From positions 62,001 through 126,000 of the forward strand of contig JARBJD010000055.1 in assembly GCA_033064195.1 (NCBI GenBank): 64,000 bases of DNA, in the 5' to 3' direction. Source of the DNA: Blattamonas nauphoetae. Its lineage: Eukaryota; Preaxostyla; Oxymonadida. Numbering within the stretch: the first letter of the stretch is position 1; the number at the start of each line of letters is the position of its first letter. The notes beneath the pieces are model-generated. The model ran no database searches and was not told the origin of the DNA. It saw only the letters and a list, made by a program, of their open reading frames with translations. Of the stretch, positions 9,109 to 17,879 are shown one piece after another. A program made the translations under genes and the position numbers.

Positions 9109-10578
9109 TAACTGAAGACGATGAGATGCCCGAAGACGAGCCGGTCGACTCAAACTGCATGTCAAAATGCCGACTGCACAACATGCCGATCTGCATTTCC
9201 GAATTTGATAACTGATACTTCAGCTGCAAAGACGAGTTCGTCAAGCCGTCCATGTCTCGCCTGTCTGACGCGAAAATGCGATCACCAGCGAAAAATCGCA
9301 CAAAAGAAGGGAAGGAAGGCGATACAGAAGGTCTTGAAGCCGAAATTGGCCGTCTGAATGATTCTGAGAAGGTTTGCAAAAATGTCGAAGAACGAGTTCG
9401 GAATGGCATCGATGACCTTAAAGCGACCGAAAAGAAGTACAACCAAGACGGAGAGAGGCTGAAGCAGCAAGGAGAAGAACTGAAGAAGAAGGCAGAGACG
9501 ATGAAACAGTAAAGGAAGGATCTCGAACACACAAACAGCGAGTTCCGGAAAAGGGCCGAGACGATCAAACGCGAAGCTGAACGACACGCAGCGAATCTGA
9601 AGAAGGAACGCGATGAAATGTGGAAGACAGGAAAGGAAGAAATCGAGCATGCACACGAAGAAGGGAAGGAAGCTATATCGGCAGCCGAAGCGAAAGCGAA
9701 GGAACTGAAAGAGAAAGCGAAGGAAGCCAAGAAGAGGATGGTGACTCGCTTCAACACTCTGAAGAAGGAGGAAGAGTCGGTGCTCTCCGCCGCTAAAGAC
9801 AAGCTGGCTGCTCTGAGAATGAAGATACGCGCTGCCCAGCTGGCTCGCTCGCCAGAACAGGAAAAAAGGAGAAAGAAGTGTGGAAACAACGCGACACCAA
9901 GAAGCAGGTGGTGCAGATGAAAGTAGCGGATCAGCGGGAGAAGCGCCTCAAGGTCGAGCACAAGCGGTAGCTCCAGAGGAGAACGGACGAGGACAGACGA
10001 GAGCAGGACGAGCAAACGCGCACGTGTTGGAGTACAAGCCCAAACAGCTTCTGATCAAACAGAACACAGAGCGGGCACGCCTTCAGCGACTGGAAGAAGA
10101 GAAGGAACAGCTGTGACGCGAGAAGAGCGAGTTCGAATCGAGGGAGGATGACGAGCGGGTTGTGGTGATTCAGTCAGTTCTGTGCTACGGGTCGTCAGAC
10201 TCGTCGTCTTGATCGGTACAAAGGATGAGTTGATGGAGACAAAATGAAGAGAGATGCGATGCGGGGAGAGGGGTCCAGGAGAGAAAACTAGCGATGGAAT
10301 GAAGGAGAGGATGTTGAGAGACGAAGGAAGGAGAGATCATATCTCAGTGTCCAATATTCAACCTTTTTAACATTTTCCAGCTCTTCAACTTCGTAAATTC
10401 ACTTCATGTGAATTGAAAATCCGTTGGACACACGACTGTTTCACAAGAGGGCAAATCTGTGACGGACATATAGGATCGAACCCATTGATCGAACTTTTTC
10501 TCTCTGAACTCCAAGAACATGTATATCTAAGTTCTTTCTTATTGAATATGATTTAATTATCACGAATAGAGTCATATC

Positions 10579-10878
10579 CAGGGTTTAGAAGTCTGAGATC
10601 AAAGAAGCTTGTTGTGAGATCAATCTGTCTCAGAGACGGGTGGAGGGTCTGAGATCAATCTCCTAAATCGGAGCCACAGTTTCGATCATTTTGTCACTAT
10701 TCTCTCCTTCTTCTCTGTTTAGGATGCTCGTAACTCACTTTTTCAACTCAAATTTGACCTATTCTTTTACTTTTTTGAGGAGAAAGTGCTTCAGGCTCTG
10801 AAAATTGTGATTTCGACGGTTGTGATCGAAGAAAAAAGTAAAAATATGGGAATGTGTGAGATCAAACTCTAAACCCTG
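10579..10878. mobile_element. hAT-type MITE, 300 bp
   Basis: Bounded by a perfect 8-bp direct repeat GTCATATC (10571-10578 and 10879-10886). The termini are inverted: left CAGGGTTTAGAAGT, right reading inward CAGGGTTTAGAGTT. The 8-bp duplication and CAGGG ends are diagnostic of hAT elements. No coding potential. Several TGAGATCAAT motifs inside resemble the subterminal TGAGATTGATCTC tract of the hAT copy at 14011-16676, so that element or a relative may have mobilised it. The perfect target duplication indicates a recent insertion. Confidence 0.85.
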
Positions 10879-10886
10879 GTCATATC

Positions 10887-11838
10887 TGTATAGCAGTATG
10901 GCCTGGATTTTTGTGAGGCCAATTTGCCAATTTACAGCCAGTATGGGATCGATCACGCCATGATTCTAGATAGGTCTTTAATCGCTCTCTATGTGTGTGT
11001 AAACCTGTTATGCTTTCGTTTTACTCAGAATTGAGAATTCTTACTGGCTGAGTCGGATGAGGTGGTGATTTATGGAAAAGTTCAAAACAAATGGGGACTG
11101 AAGGTGAAATGAAGAGACAAAACTCCAGAGGGGAGAAGAAAGTGGACAAATGAAGACATATAAGAACTGAATGGAGAGAGATATCTCAAAGAAGAAGTCA
11201 AAAAATGATCTGCGAAAATGTTGGGTGATTTGGGACAAAAGACCACATAAACAATGTATCTGGTTTGATCTTATCATCAAGATCGCTCTTTCATCATGTG
11301 TGAGGGGAGGTAAGTTCGTTGGAGCGACTTTAAGGAGAAATAGACGCAGGGTTTGTCTGAAGGAGCGATGGAGTCTCTAAACCAAAATAATGACTGAAAG
11401 AACGAAAGATACCATTGGAAATACATCCGTTTTGCGTAATCAACACGTTTTCGGATCATTTCGTTGTCTATTGGTACGATCCTGAGAATCTGAATGACTT
11501 GAAAGAACTGGTGACATAATTGTGAAAGAGTGATGACCAAAACCTGATTCGTGCTTATTTTCTCCTTTGTGGGCCGAAGAGTGCTTTAGGAGATTTTCTA
11601 GGCGTTGATACTCCAAATGTCTCGTGGTGCCATCGAAAGAACGATCGCTGAGAAGAGGAAGAGAATGAGAGGTATTCCAATGGAAAGAACACTGAGATAC
11701 AATGAAGAATCGAATTAAATTGACAGAGGAACAAAAACAGTCTTTCCAAGAAGTCAGTCCTGATCAGCCCATGATTCGAAATAATGAACTCTGAAGAGGA
11801 TCAGAAGGCTGCCATGATGATGAATGACCCTGTGAAAC
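10887..11838. other. Intergenic, no gene recognised
   Basis: About 950 bp of AT-rich sequence between two MITEs. Short frames exist on both strands but none has a domain, a signal peptide or an exon-like pattern. No TIR pair was seen inside it. Confidence 0.5.
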
Positions 11839-11846
11839 CGTATTAC

Positions 11847-12408
11847 CAGGCTTCTGATAAGGATCCGACTGATCCTACGGTTTTTGATCCGACCGTCCAT
11901 ATAATGCTTATTTCTTATTATTTTGTGGAATTTGAGTCTTTATTCGAACAAAAAAGTGATATTGAAGTGAAAATAGAAAATTGTAATTCATAGTTTTGAA
12001 CATGAGGGTTTGAGTTGATTTGAAGATGATGGTGGTGAAAACAAGAATGAAGACAAATAACAACGAGGAGGAGCATTTCGTGATCGAGATTCATGCGAAT
12101 GAACACCGGATGATCGTCGGAATCGATGATTTCAACATTCACGAAACCATGACAAAGGGACAGATCCATCCACTTCACCCAAAGTGGAGTTAATTCGAAC
12201 ACAAACACCTTTCTTTTGTATTCTGAAGACAGCAAAGTGAATTTTAATCGATAGAGAGGTGAAATGAACAGATGAAAAGTGTGGAAAATGCGAAAAAGTT
12301 AGAAAATTCGAAGCTCCCAAATAGGCGATGATCGGACGCCAAAAAAGTGACCGTCGGATCAAATGATCCGACGAATGCACTAAAATGTGCTGACCAGTCA
12401 GAACCCTG
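11847..12408. mobile_element. hAT-type MITE, 562 bp, copy 1
   Basis: Flanked by a perfect 8-bp duplication CGTATTAC (11839-11846 and 12409-12416). The ends form a 12-bp TIR of type CAGGSTTCTGAY, followed inside by GATCCGAC repeats. It has exactly the same length as the copy at 18323-18884, with matching ends and a shared internal TTATTCGAACAAAAAAGTGA tract. Non-coding. The hAT fragment at 17117 starts with the same end sequence and may represent the autonomous family. Confidence 0.88.
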
Positions 12409-12416
12409 CGTATTAC

Positions 12417-12668
12417 TGTCGCAGTACCTTCAACAGAAACTCTTATTGTCATCTTTACCGGGTTTTTCATCGAATTAAAAAAAGATCTCGAACCCATCAT
12501 TGGTACACCCCAGGCCAGTGGCTGGCACGGTCTTTCTGGAAAAAACAGGTCGGCCAGGCCAAGCCAGACAGCTATACATATCTGTGTTTAACATGAAAAC
12601 ACTTCGGAGAAATGGTAAATTCCGATTGTGGGTTCCGATATTTCTCCGGTTAGGGTTTTCCGACAAGC
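12417..12668. other. Intergenic, no gene recognised
   Basis: Unique sequence between MITE copy 1 and the 3' flank of the kinase fragment. Nothing recognised. Confidence 0.4.
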
Positions 12669-13068
12669 CTAACTTTTTCCCTTCACGTTTCAGAACAGAA
12701 ACATCATTCGACAGTTTTTGTGTGTGTGAACGAACTATTGCAGAGAGAACAGAATGAGGAACGTGTGAAGTGGGATGTGCTGCTTTATTCATCCATCGCG
12801 ACAGCAATCGTTCCTCCGACCATTTGCAGCGAGGACACAACTGAAACTGACTCAATCTCAACGGCATCCTTTCCCCAGTAGTTGGACACAGCGAATCGGA
12901 AGGGAACTGGGATGTTCGTGAAGAAGACTGGCTGTGTCTCTCCATCTTGCGACAGTTTCAGTGTTCGCTTTCCTTCTCGTCCATCTGCCTCCAACACCAC
13001 TCGCTGTTCCTCTCTTCCTCCCAAATATACTGATCCGTTGGTTGTGAATTTATTGTTCTGTGTGGCAT
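12669..13068 (-). pseudogene. 3' fragment of a K1/K2-type kinase gene (SPRY-like end)
   Basis: Residues encoded by 12785-13068 match the C-terminal end of kinases K1 and K2: YATQNN, then GREEQRVVLEADGREGK, LSQDGETQPVFFTN, IPVPFRFAV and the K1-like ending MVGGTIAVAMDE. Homology continues about 110 bp past the stop into the K1 3' flank (down to about 12669). The fragment ends abruptly at the TA where the palindromic element 13071-17104 inserted. The upstream kinase half is not found beyond 17106, where another hAT fragment begins, so the gene is broken. It is closer to K1 than to K2. Confidence 0.8.
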
Positions 13069-14206
13069 ATAGTGTGTCAAAAACCAAGATCCCTGTCAAA
13101 AACCCGGACTTTTTTTCTGAAATCGGTCTCACAGACAAAATTTCTCCGAGACCAATTTTTTGTTTGTGTCCCACGTAGTTTTGCCGAAATGTTTGTCTCG
13201 ACTCCAACTATCCATCGAGGTAGAAATCGAACTTCCTATTTAGGATCCCAGGACGGAGGTGCTTAAATAGGCACTTTTTTTGCCCATTTTTTGGTTCCAA
13301 AATAGGAGGTCCTTCACATATAAGTTTGGAGGAGAAAAACTTCACGATCACATTTCTCCACACCCGTTCAAAATTTGTCTTTATCGTTTCATTTCTGGTG
13401 GTTTGGGATGTTTTTCTCTTGAAATGACAATTTTTTGAAAAATGAAATATCCTGGGGGGACCTGGGTGGAAAAATGGGGCAAAAACTGAGTTCCCTGCAC
13501 AATTAGCTTAGGATCTTGAAAACTTGTTTTGATCATATCTCCACAACCAGACATAGTTCCGACATGAGGTTTTCACCAATAAGGATTTTTTGTTGGATAG
13601 TAAATTTTTCTGAAATCTTTTTTTCAACAAAGCCCCTTGCAGCTGTTGTGTAAATATTTTTTGGGTTTTTGACCTAGGAACGGAAGGAGAGCTGTCCCTT
13701 GATATGGGATGATGCACACGTCTCCAAATTCCGTCAAAATGGTACAGACACAATCAGAATCGAATCCAAATGATCAAATTTGTTCGAATCATGCTTGGGG
13801 GAAAGGAGTTGGGAAAGATTCGGATAATTCAACGAACAATACCAAAATCACCAAAATAGGAGATCTTCGAAAATTCTCAAACATTTTTGAAAGAATTCAC
13901 TATCCAACAAAAAATCCTTATTGGTGAAAACCTCATGTCGGAACTATGTCTGGTTGTGGAGATATGATCAAAACAAGTTTTCAAGATCCTAAGCTAATTG
14001 TGGAGGGAACCAGGGGTGTGAGATTGATCTCATTGATCTCACCCCTTTTTGATCTCATGATTTTTCCAGTTTATGAATCATCCTAATTTCCATACAAAAA
14101 TAATCATTCGAGGAAAATGTGACATATAGTGTTTCAATATTCTACAAAAGTTGATTATATCGTCAAAAAAAAGATTGGAACGAAATCGAGTGCAATCGTT
14201 CGCTAT

Positions 14207-14935
14207 TCAAGCTCTGTTTCGGTCGATGTTGATTCCTGTCGTTTTTGTTAGGACTTCTTTGATGATTTGAGTTGAGTTGAGCCCTTTTTCGGCGTAAAAC
14301 TGCTGGTAAGTGGCTTTGAGGTTGTGCCAATGAACCACTGTATTTTTCCGAAGGACTGGTTGGACAAAGTTCGAAAAGTGTTGAGAGAGTGCTATGATTC
14401 CATTGTCAGATGTCGGAGATTGTGGGAGCATGAGAAGGTCGTGTGATATGATATTGAGGCCGGTTGTCTCGGTTGGGAAGGCAAGTCTCCTCGTTAACGT
14501 CAGTGACAATTCTGTTGCCCACCCACAACATTCTGAACATATCTCATCGATAAATGGGCGACATCGTTCATATTTATCCGCTGAGGTCCTTCCAGTCAAT
14601 CTCGTTTTCACGAAGTCGATGCTGAAATCTCTAGTTGCCTTTATGAGATCTTGGATGAAAGAATGGGAATCTGTGAGTGGGAGGTTTGTTCGGTGTAATT
14701 TTCGATTGGTTTCGTCTGCCTGTGACAACACAATTTCCATAGCCGCCAGTCTGAGGAGATTCTTCCCATCAGAAAACAATTTGACAAGATCTTTACTATG
14801 ATCATCAAGATTCTGAGTGAGGATTGAGACGATAATATCAAAATATTGGAATGACTGTCGAATTGTTGAGAGACAGGTTGTCCATCTGATCTGAATTGAT
14901 TTCAGGAGTTTTCGAGGTGATAATCCTTGCGCCAC
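14207..14935 (-). CDS. hAT transposase, C-terminal part without dimerisation domain
   Basis: A 242-residue open stretch with the hAT RW motif (QIRWTTCLSTIRQSF) that normally follows the CxxH block, then helical sequence. The 370 bp between the two stretches contain stops in every frame; coding-like sequence resumes as ..KFEAGQVAQGLSPRK, so an intron could join them but I could not fix its borders. The usual C-terminal hAT dimerisation motif (..ERxFS..) is absent before the element's end at 14011. The stretch may therefore belong to a truncated, possibly inactive transposase. Confidence 0.7.
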   Translation of the reverse strand: MAQGLSPRKLLKSIQIRWTTCLSTIRQSFQYFDIIVSILTQNLDDHSKDLVKLFSDGKNLLRLAAMEIVLSQADETNRKLHRTNLPLTDSHSFIQDLIKATRDFSIDFVKTRLTGRTSADKYERCRPFIDEICSECCGWATELSLTLTRRLAFPTETTGLNIISHDLLMLPQSPTSDNGIIALSQHFSNFVQPVLRKNTVVHWHNLKATYQQFYAEKGLNSTQIIKEVLTKTTGINIDRNRA

Positions 14936-15308
14936 CTGACCAGCTTCGAATTTGTGGCAATAAGTTACTTCATCGGACCACTTTCCATGCTTTTTTGAGA
15001 TTCCTAATGTGATTTTCTCATAAAAATTAGCATTTTCTCAGAACATAAGCTTCGGGTGTCAAAATAGGAAAATGCTGATCGGACGGAAAATGTGCTGGGT
15101 TCGATCAAACTCTCATCATCAATAACACCTCTTCTATTTCACCAATCACCTTAAACTTACGTTTTAGGACTATTTTGACTTGATGATATAGGTCTGCCTT
15201 GATTTCCTCTAGAGATTTTGAAGAATGAGTCTGATCTTTGTGAATTTAACTCTTCCTAGATTCATCTCGATTCGAATATTCCAGATTCAAAAGTACTCAA
15301 TTTGTCGA

Positions 15309-16532
15309 TTAATCGAGAAAAATTAGGAAATCTTTGGATTCTATACCTGTTCGAGTGGTCCGACGAAGTAACATGTTGCCGAATTTGTGTTTATTTGAGT
15401 GGCTTTTCGTGATTGAATGGACAAACTGAGCGGAATATCGAATGAGGATTGCTGTGGTTGATTTCTCGTCTCGTTGAAAAGTGTCTTTGAGTGCCAACTG
15501 CAATCGATGAACATCACAGCGATGGTGCAGAATGAATTGATTTGCAGCCTTGAGGCTGGTGATAAATCCTGTATGTGCTCCTACCATGGCTGGATCGCCG
15601 TCGGTAGAGACTGAAACGATCTGGGAAATGTTCACGTCTGCAACAGTTAGTAGTCTAATGAAAGCAGTGTAAATGTCATCTCCCTTGGTTCCTGTCTTCA
15701 TTTCTGTGATTCCGAGGAGGAGTGTGGTTTGATCCAGCGATTCCGACAAAAAACACAAATTCACGCATAATACTGAAGTGAATGTAATGTCTGTTGACAA
15801 ATCCAACATCAGTGAAACAGGTGTCTTGCTCTTAATCATCTGGAATGCTTTCTTTTCGTAGACTGTGTTGAGGACGGAACAGAGCTTCCAAAAGAGGACC
15901 AGGTCAGAGTTGAGCGATTTGGAAACATTGTCCGGATTGTTCACAGAATTCAGAAGGTTGGTGAGGTGTTTGAAATCATTGCATGTCCCATGTCGGTGAC
16001 AAATGTAGTTCACAGATCGAAATTGGTTTTTGAAATGCTCCAAAGATTTCGAGATATCTTGCGTCTTTTCGGCGACGATCCTTTGTTCATTGTCTTGGAT
16101 CCACATTTTGGTTGCCTGGGCATGAATGTTGGTTTTTACGTGATTTAAAACGGAATTGACGTGGCCTGGTGTGGAGGCTTCCGTCACATATTTCCCAGTA
16201 GTATGTAAGAAATGTCGAAATCTGTGACAAATCCGGCACCACATCCCGTCTGCTTCCACCGGAAATGATGATCGTTGATCAAGAAATCGGACTTCGTCTC
16301 GATTTGACCATCTGTGAAACATCGCAAACTGCTCTTCAAATGATTTCGCAGCGCGGGCATGACTTCTTTGAGGTGTCTGGGCAATTTCGTCGTCTTTGGG
16401 GTCGTCATTCGTGCTTTCGATTTGGAGCAAGGAGTCGTCAATTGAAGTGGAGAGGTTGCATCTGCGGGCAAGTCTGGCGGTGTGTGCGCTAAACTGATCA
16501 AGGGTAGGCTGTTGAAGCGGGTGATGTGACAT
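15309..16532 (-). CDS. hAT transposase, N-terminal and catalytic part
   Basis: Open frame giving 407 residues from ATG 16532 (MSHHPLQQPTLDQF, a typical hAT opening; the frame is open further, to 16631, but that part lies next to the TIR). A Cys/His cluster (WCRICHRFRHF, residues about 99-109, with a downstream HVNSVLNH) looks like the zinc-binding region of ZNF862/BED-type hATs. The core has VSLMLDLSTDIT with the first Asp, then VSVSTDGDPAMVGAHTGF with the second Asp and HHRCDVHRLQLALKD with the hAT CxxH motif. The frame stops in FLIFLD; the continuation is at 14207-14935. Either an intron or decay separates them. Confidence 0.8.
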   Translation of the reverse strand: MSHHPLQQPTLDQFSAHTARLARRCNLSTSIDDSLLQIESTNDDPKDDEIAQTPQRSHARAAKSFEEQFAMFHRWSNRDEVRFLDQRSSFPVEADGMWCRICHRFRHFLHTTGKYVTEASTPGHVNSVLNHVKTNIHAQATKMWIQDNEQRIVAEKTQDISKSLEHFKNQFRSVNYICHRHGTCNDFKHLTNLLNSVNNPDNVSKSLNSDLVLFWKLCSVLNTVYEKKAFQMIKSKTPVSLMLDLSTDITFTSVLCVNLCFLSESLDQTTLLLGITEMKTGTKGDDIYTAFIRLLTVADVNISQIVSVSTDGDPAMVGAHTGFITSLKAANQFILHHRCDVHRLQLALKDTFQRDEKSTTAILIRYSAQFVHSITKSHSNKHKFGNMLLRRTTRTGIESKDFLIFLD

Positions 16533-17116
16533 ATGTAATGTGTTCGAAGGAGGGGAGAACGAAGTGAGGGAGAATTCTAAACGCCTGTTTAGGCAATTGA
16601 TCTCACACTCAAAACTGAACCGTGAAGTCAATTGATCTCGATTTTACGTAAATTGATGGGATCAATATCAACCGTGCAGGGAACTCAGTTTTTGCCCCAT
16701 TTTTCCACCCAGGTCCCCCCAGGATATTTCATTTTTCAAAAAATTGTCATTTCAAGAGAAAAACATCCCAAACCACCAGAAATGAAACGATAAAGACAAA
16801 TTTTGAACGGGTGTGGAGAAATGTGATCGTGAAGTTTTTCTCCTCCAAACTTATATGTGAAGGACCTCCTATTTTGGAACCAAAAAATGGGCAAAAAAAG
16901 TGCCTATTTAAGCACCTCCGTCCTGGGATCCTAAATAGGAAGTTCGATTTCTACCTCGATGGATAGTTGGAGTCGAGACAAACATTTCGGCAAAACTACG
17001 TGGGACACAAACAAAAAATTGGTCTCGGAGAAATTTTGTCTGTGAGACCGATTTCAGAAAAAAAGTCCGGGTTTTTGACAGGGATCCGGTTTTTTGACGC
17101 ACTATACAGACATGAT

Positions 17117-17800
17117 CAGGATTCTGATCAGGATCCGACTGATCCGACGGTTTTTGATCTGATGGTCGAAGTTCTCATCCTTTTTCGTTTTTCTCATTTC
17201 GTCCGTTTAAGAATGATCAAAAATGAAGTGAAAAGCAAAAATCATGAGGTAACCGTCTTCATCGTCGAGATCAGAGGTGTCGTTTGTTGAATCACCTGAA
17301 TCTGTTTCAAAGATGTTAGTCGATCTTTTTCTCTTTTGAATGGGATGATGTTTTTGTTTTCTCTCAGCAATTATGTCCTTAATCTCTGATTCGGACAGGA
17401 TTGATATGGAATTCAGTTGAATTCGCGTCAAGATTTGAAGGTGATTGACGCTAAGCTTCATCCGATCCTTCCGTTTTGTAGAATGAAGAACAGAAAAAGT
17501 GCGTTCTGTTTGGACTGTTGTCGATGAAATTGTTTTCAGGACCATTGGGAGTGGGAGAATGGCTGTATCCGTCTGGAAGTTTGGATTACTGATGGTGATT
17601 GAAATTGTGATTGATTGAGAAGCTGAAAGACGGATTTCATGTGATGCCAATGTGAGAGGACATGTGTTTTACATTTTTGGAACACTCTTTTTGAATCGAT
17701 TGAAGAGTGTTTGAATCTGGATATCAGTTAGAGAGGTTTTTGGGCGTGTTAGAAAATTATGTGAGAGTTTTGGCCAATTGTTCTTTCATAGACTCTCTGG
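17117..17800 (-). mobile_element. Fragment of a second hAT family (left end)
   Basis: Starts CAGGATTCTGATCAGGATCC, the same terminus as the two 562-bp MITEs, ten bases after the palindromic element. Inside, 17207-17650 (minus) encodes 147 residues with the hAT dimerisation motif SSTTVQTERTFSVLHSTKRK (near residues 47-66), RMKLSVNHLQIL and an acidic C-terminus. Upstream residues (TDIQIQTLFNRFKKSVPKM) are still readable but interrupted. The remainder of the transposase and the right end are missing; mariner sequence begins at about 17880. The order of genes and the different end sequence show it is not the lost C-terminus of the hAT at 14011-16676. Confidence 0.65.
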
Positions 17801-17879
17801 TTCGTGAGGACACGACTGGTTGGATTGATCACCACTTTTTTTGAAGAAAACATGTGAATGGCATCAAAACTGGTGGAAT

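Larger units (their letters stand above)
6794..10212 (+). pseudogene. Decayed Cys-rich/coiled-coil gene interrupted by a pogo transposon
   Basis: One reading frame can be followed from about 6794 to 7486 and, after the transposon and one TA are removed, from 9111 onward in the same phase. Its first part is Cys-rich with paired CxxxC spacing (SCLTGCIQQC, ACLNACKQN, CIDEC, FCTQKCV, NCMSKC). The second part (about 9280-10120) is a Lys/Glu/Arg coiled coil. In-frame stops occur near 6804 (TAG), at 7067 (TAA), 7328 (TGA), about 9213 (TGA) and 9510 (TAA), and the frame shifts near 9880, with more stops after that. Substitutions outnumber indels, so the decay is modest. No start or signal peptide could be fixed. 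The original product was probably a secreted or surface Cys-motif protein with a coiled-coil tail; this is inference. Confidence 0.6.
14011..16676 (-). mobile_element. hAT element (2.67 kb) nested in the palindromic element
   Basis: Ends: left CAGGGGTGTGAGATTGATCT and right, reading inward, CACGGTTGATATTGATC, an imperfect TIR. The flanking 8-mers are GAGGGAAC (14003-14010) and CAGGGAAC (16677-16684), matching at 7 of 8. The site lies inside one arm of the palindromic host element, and removing the hAT restores the arm's symmetry. It encodes a transposase in two separate open stretches (below). Confidence 0.85.
13071..17104. mobile_element. Palindromic TA-flanked element with about 530-bp inverted repeats, carrying a hAT copy
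   Basis: TA (13069-13070 and 17105-17106) flanks ends that read TAGTGTGTCAAAAA and, from the right, TAGTGCGTCAAAAA. The left arm, 13071 to about 13601, is nearly identical in inverted orientation to the right arm, which is itself split: 13900-14010 plus 16685-17104, separated by a hAT insertion. Without the hAT and its target duplication the element is about 1.36 kb: two 530-bp arms round a 300-bp centre. The centre has a 72-codon frame with no known domain. TA duplication suggests Tc1/mariner-type mobilisation; no transposase of its own was seen. The arms are inverted, not direct, so this is no LTR element. Confidence 0.82.

Noticed and set aside
6794-10212. Recoding of stops in the Cys-rich gene
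   Set aside because: All three stop types would have to be sense codons, yet frames of up to 1,799 codons elsewhere end normally. Pseudogene decay is simpler.
12785-13207. A 140-residue SPRY-like gene of its own
   Set aside because: Its first 46 residues are translated from the palindromic element's arm; only 12785-13068 is kinase sequence.
13071-17104. LTR-type element
   Set aside because: The long repeats are inverted, the target duplication is TA, and the internal gene is a hAT transposase with its own ends.
17207-17650. Dimerisation domain as the missing end of the hAT at 14011-16676
   Set aside because: It lies outside that element, upstream in transcript sense, and next to a different terminal sequence.
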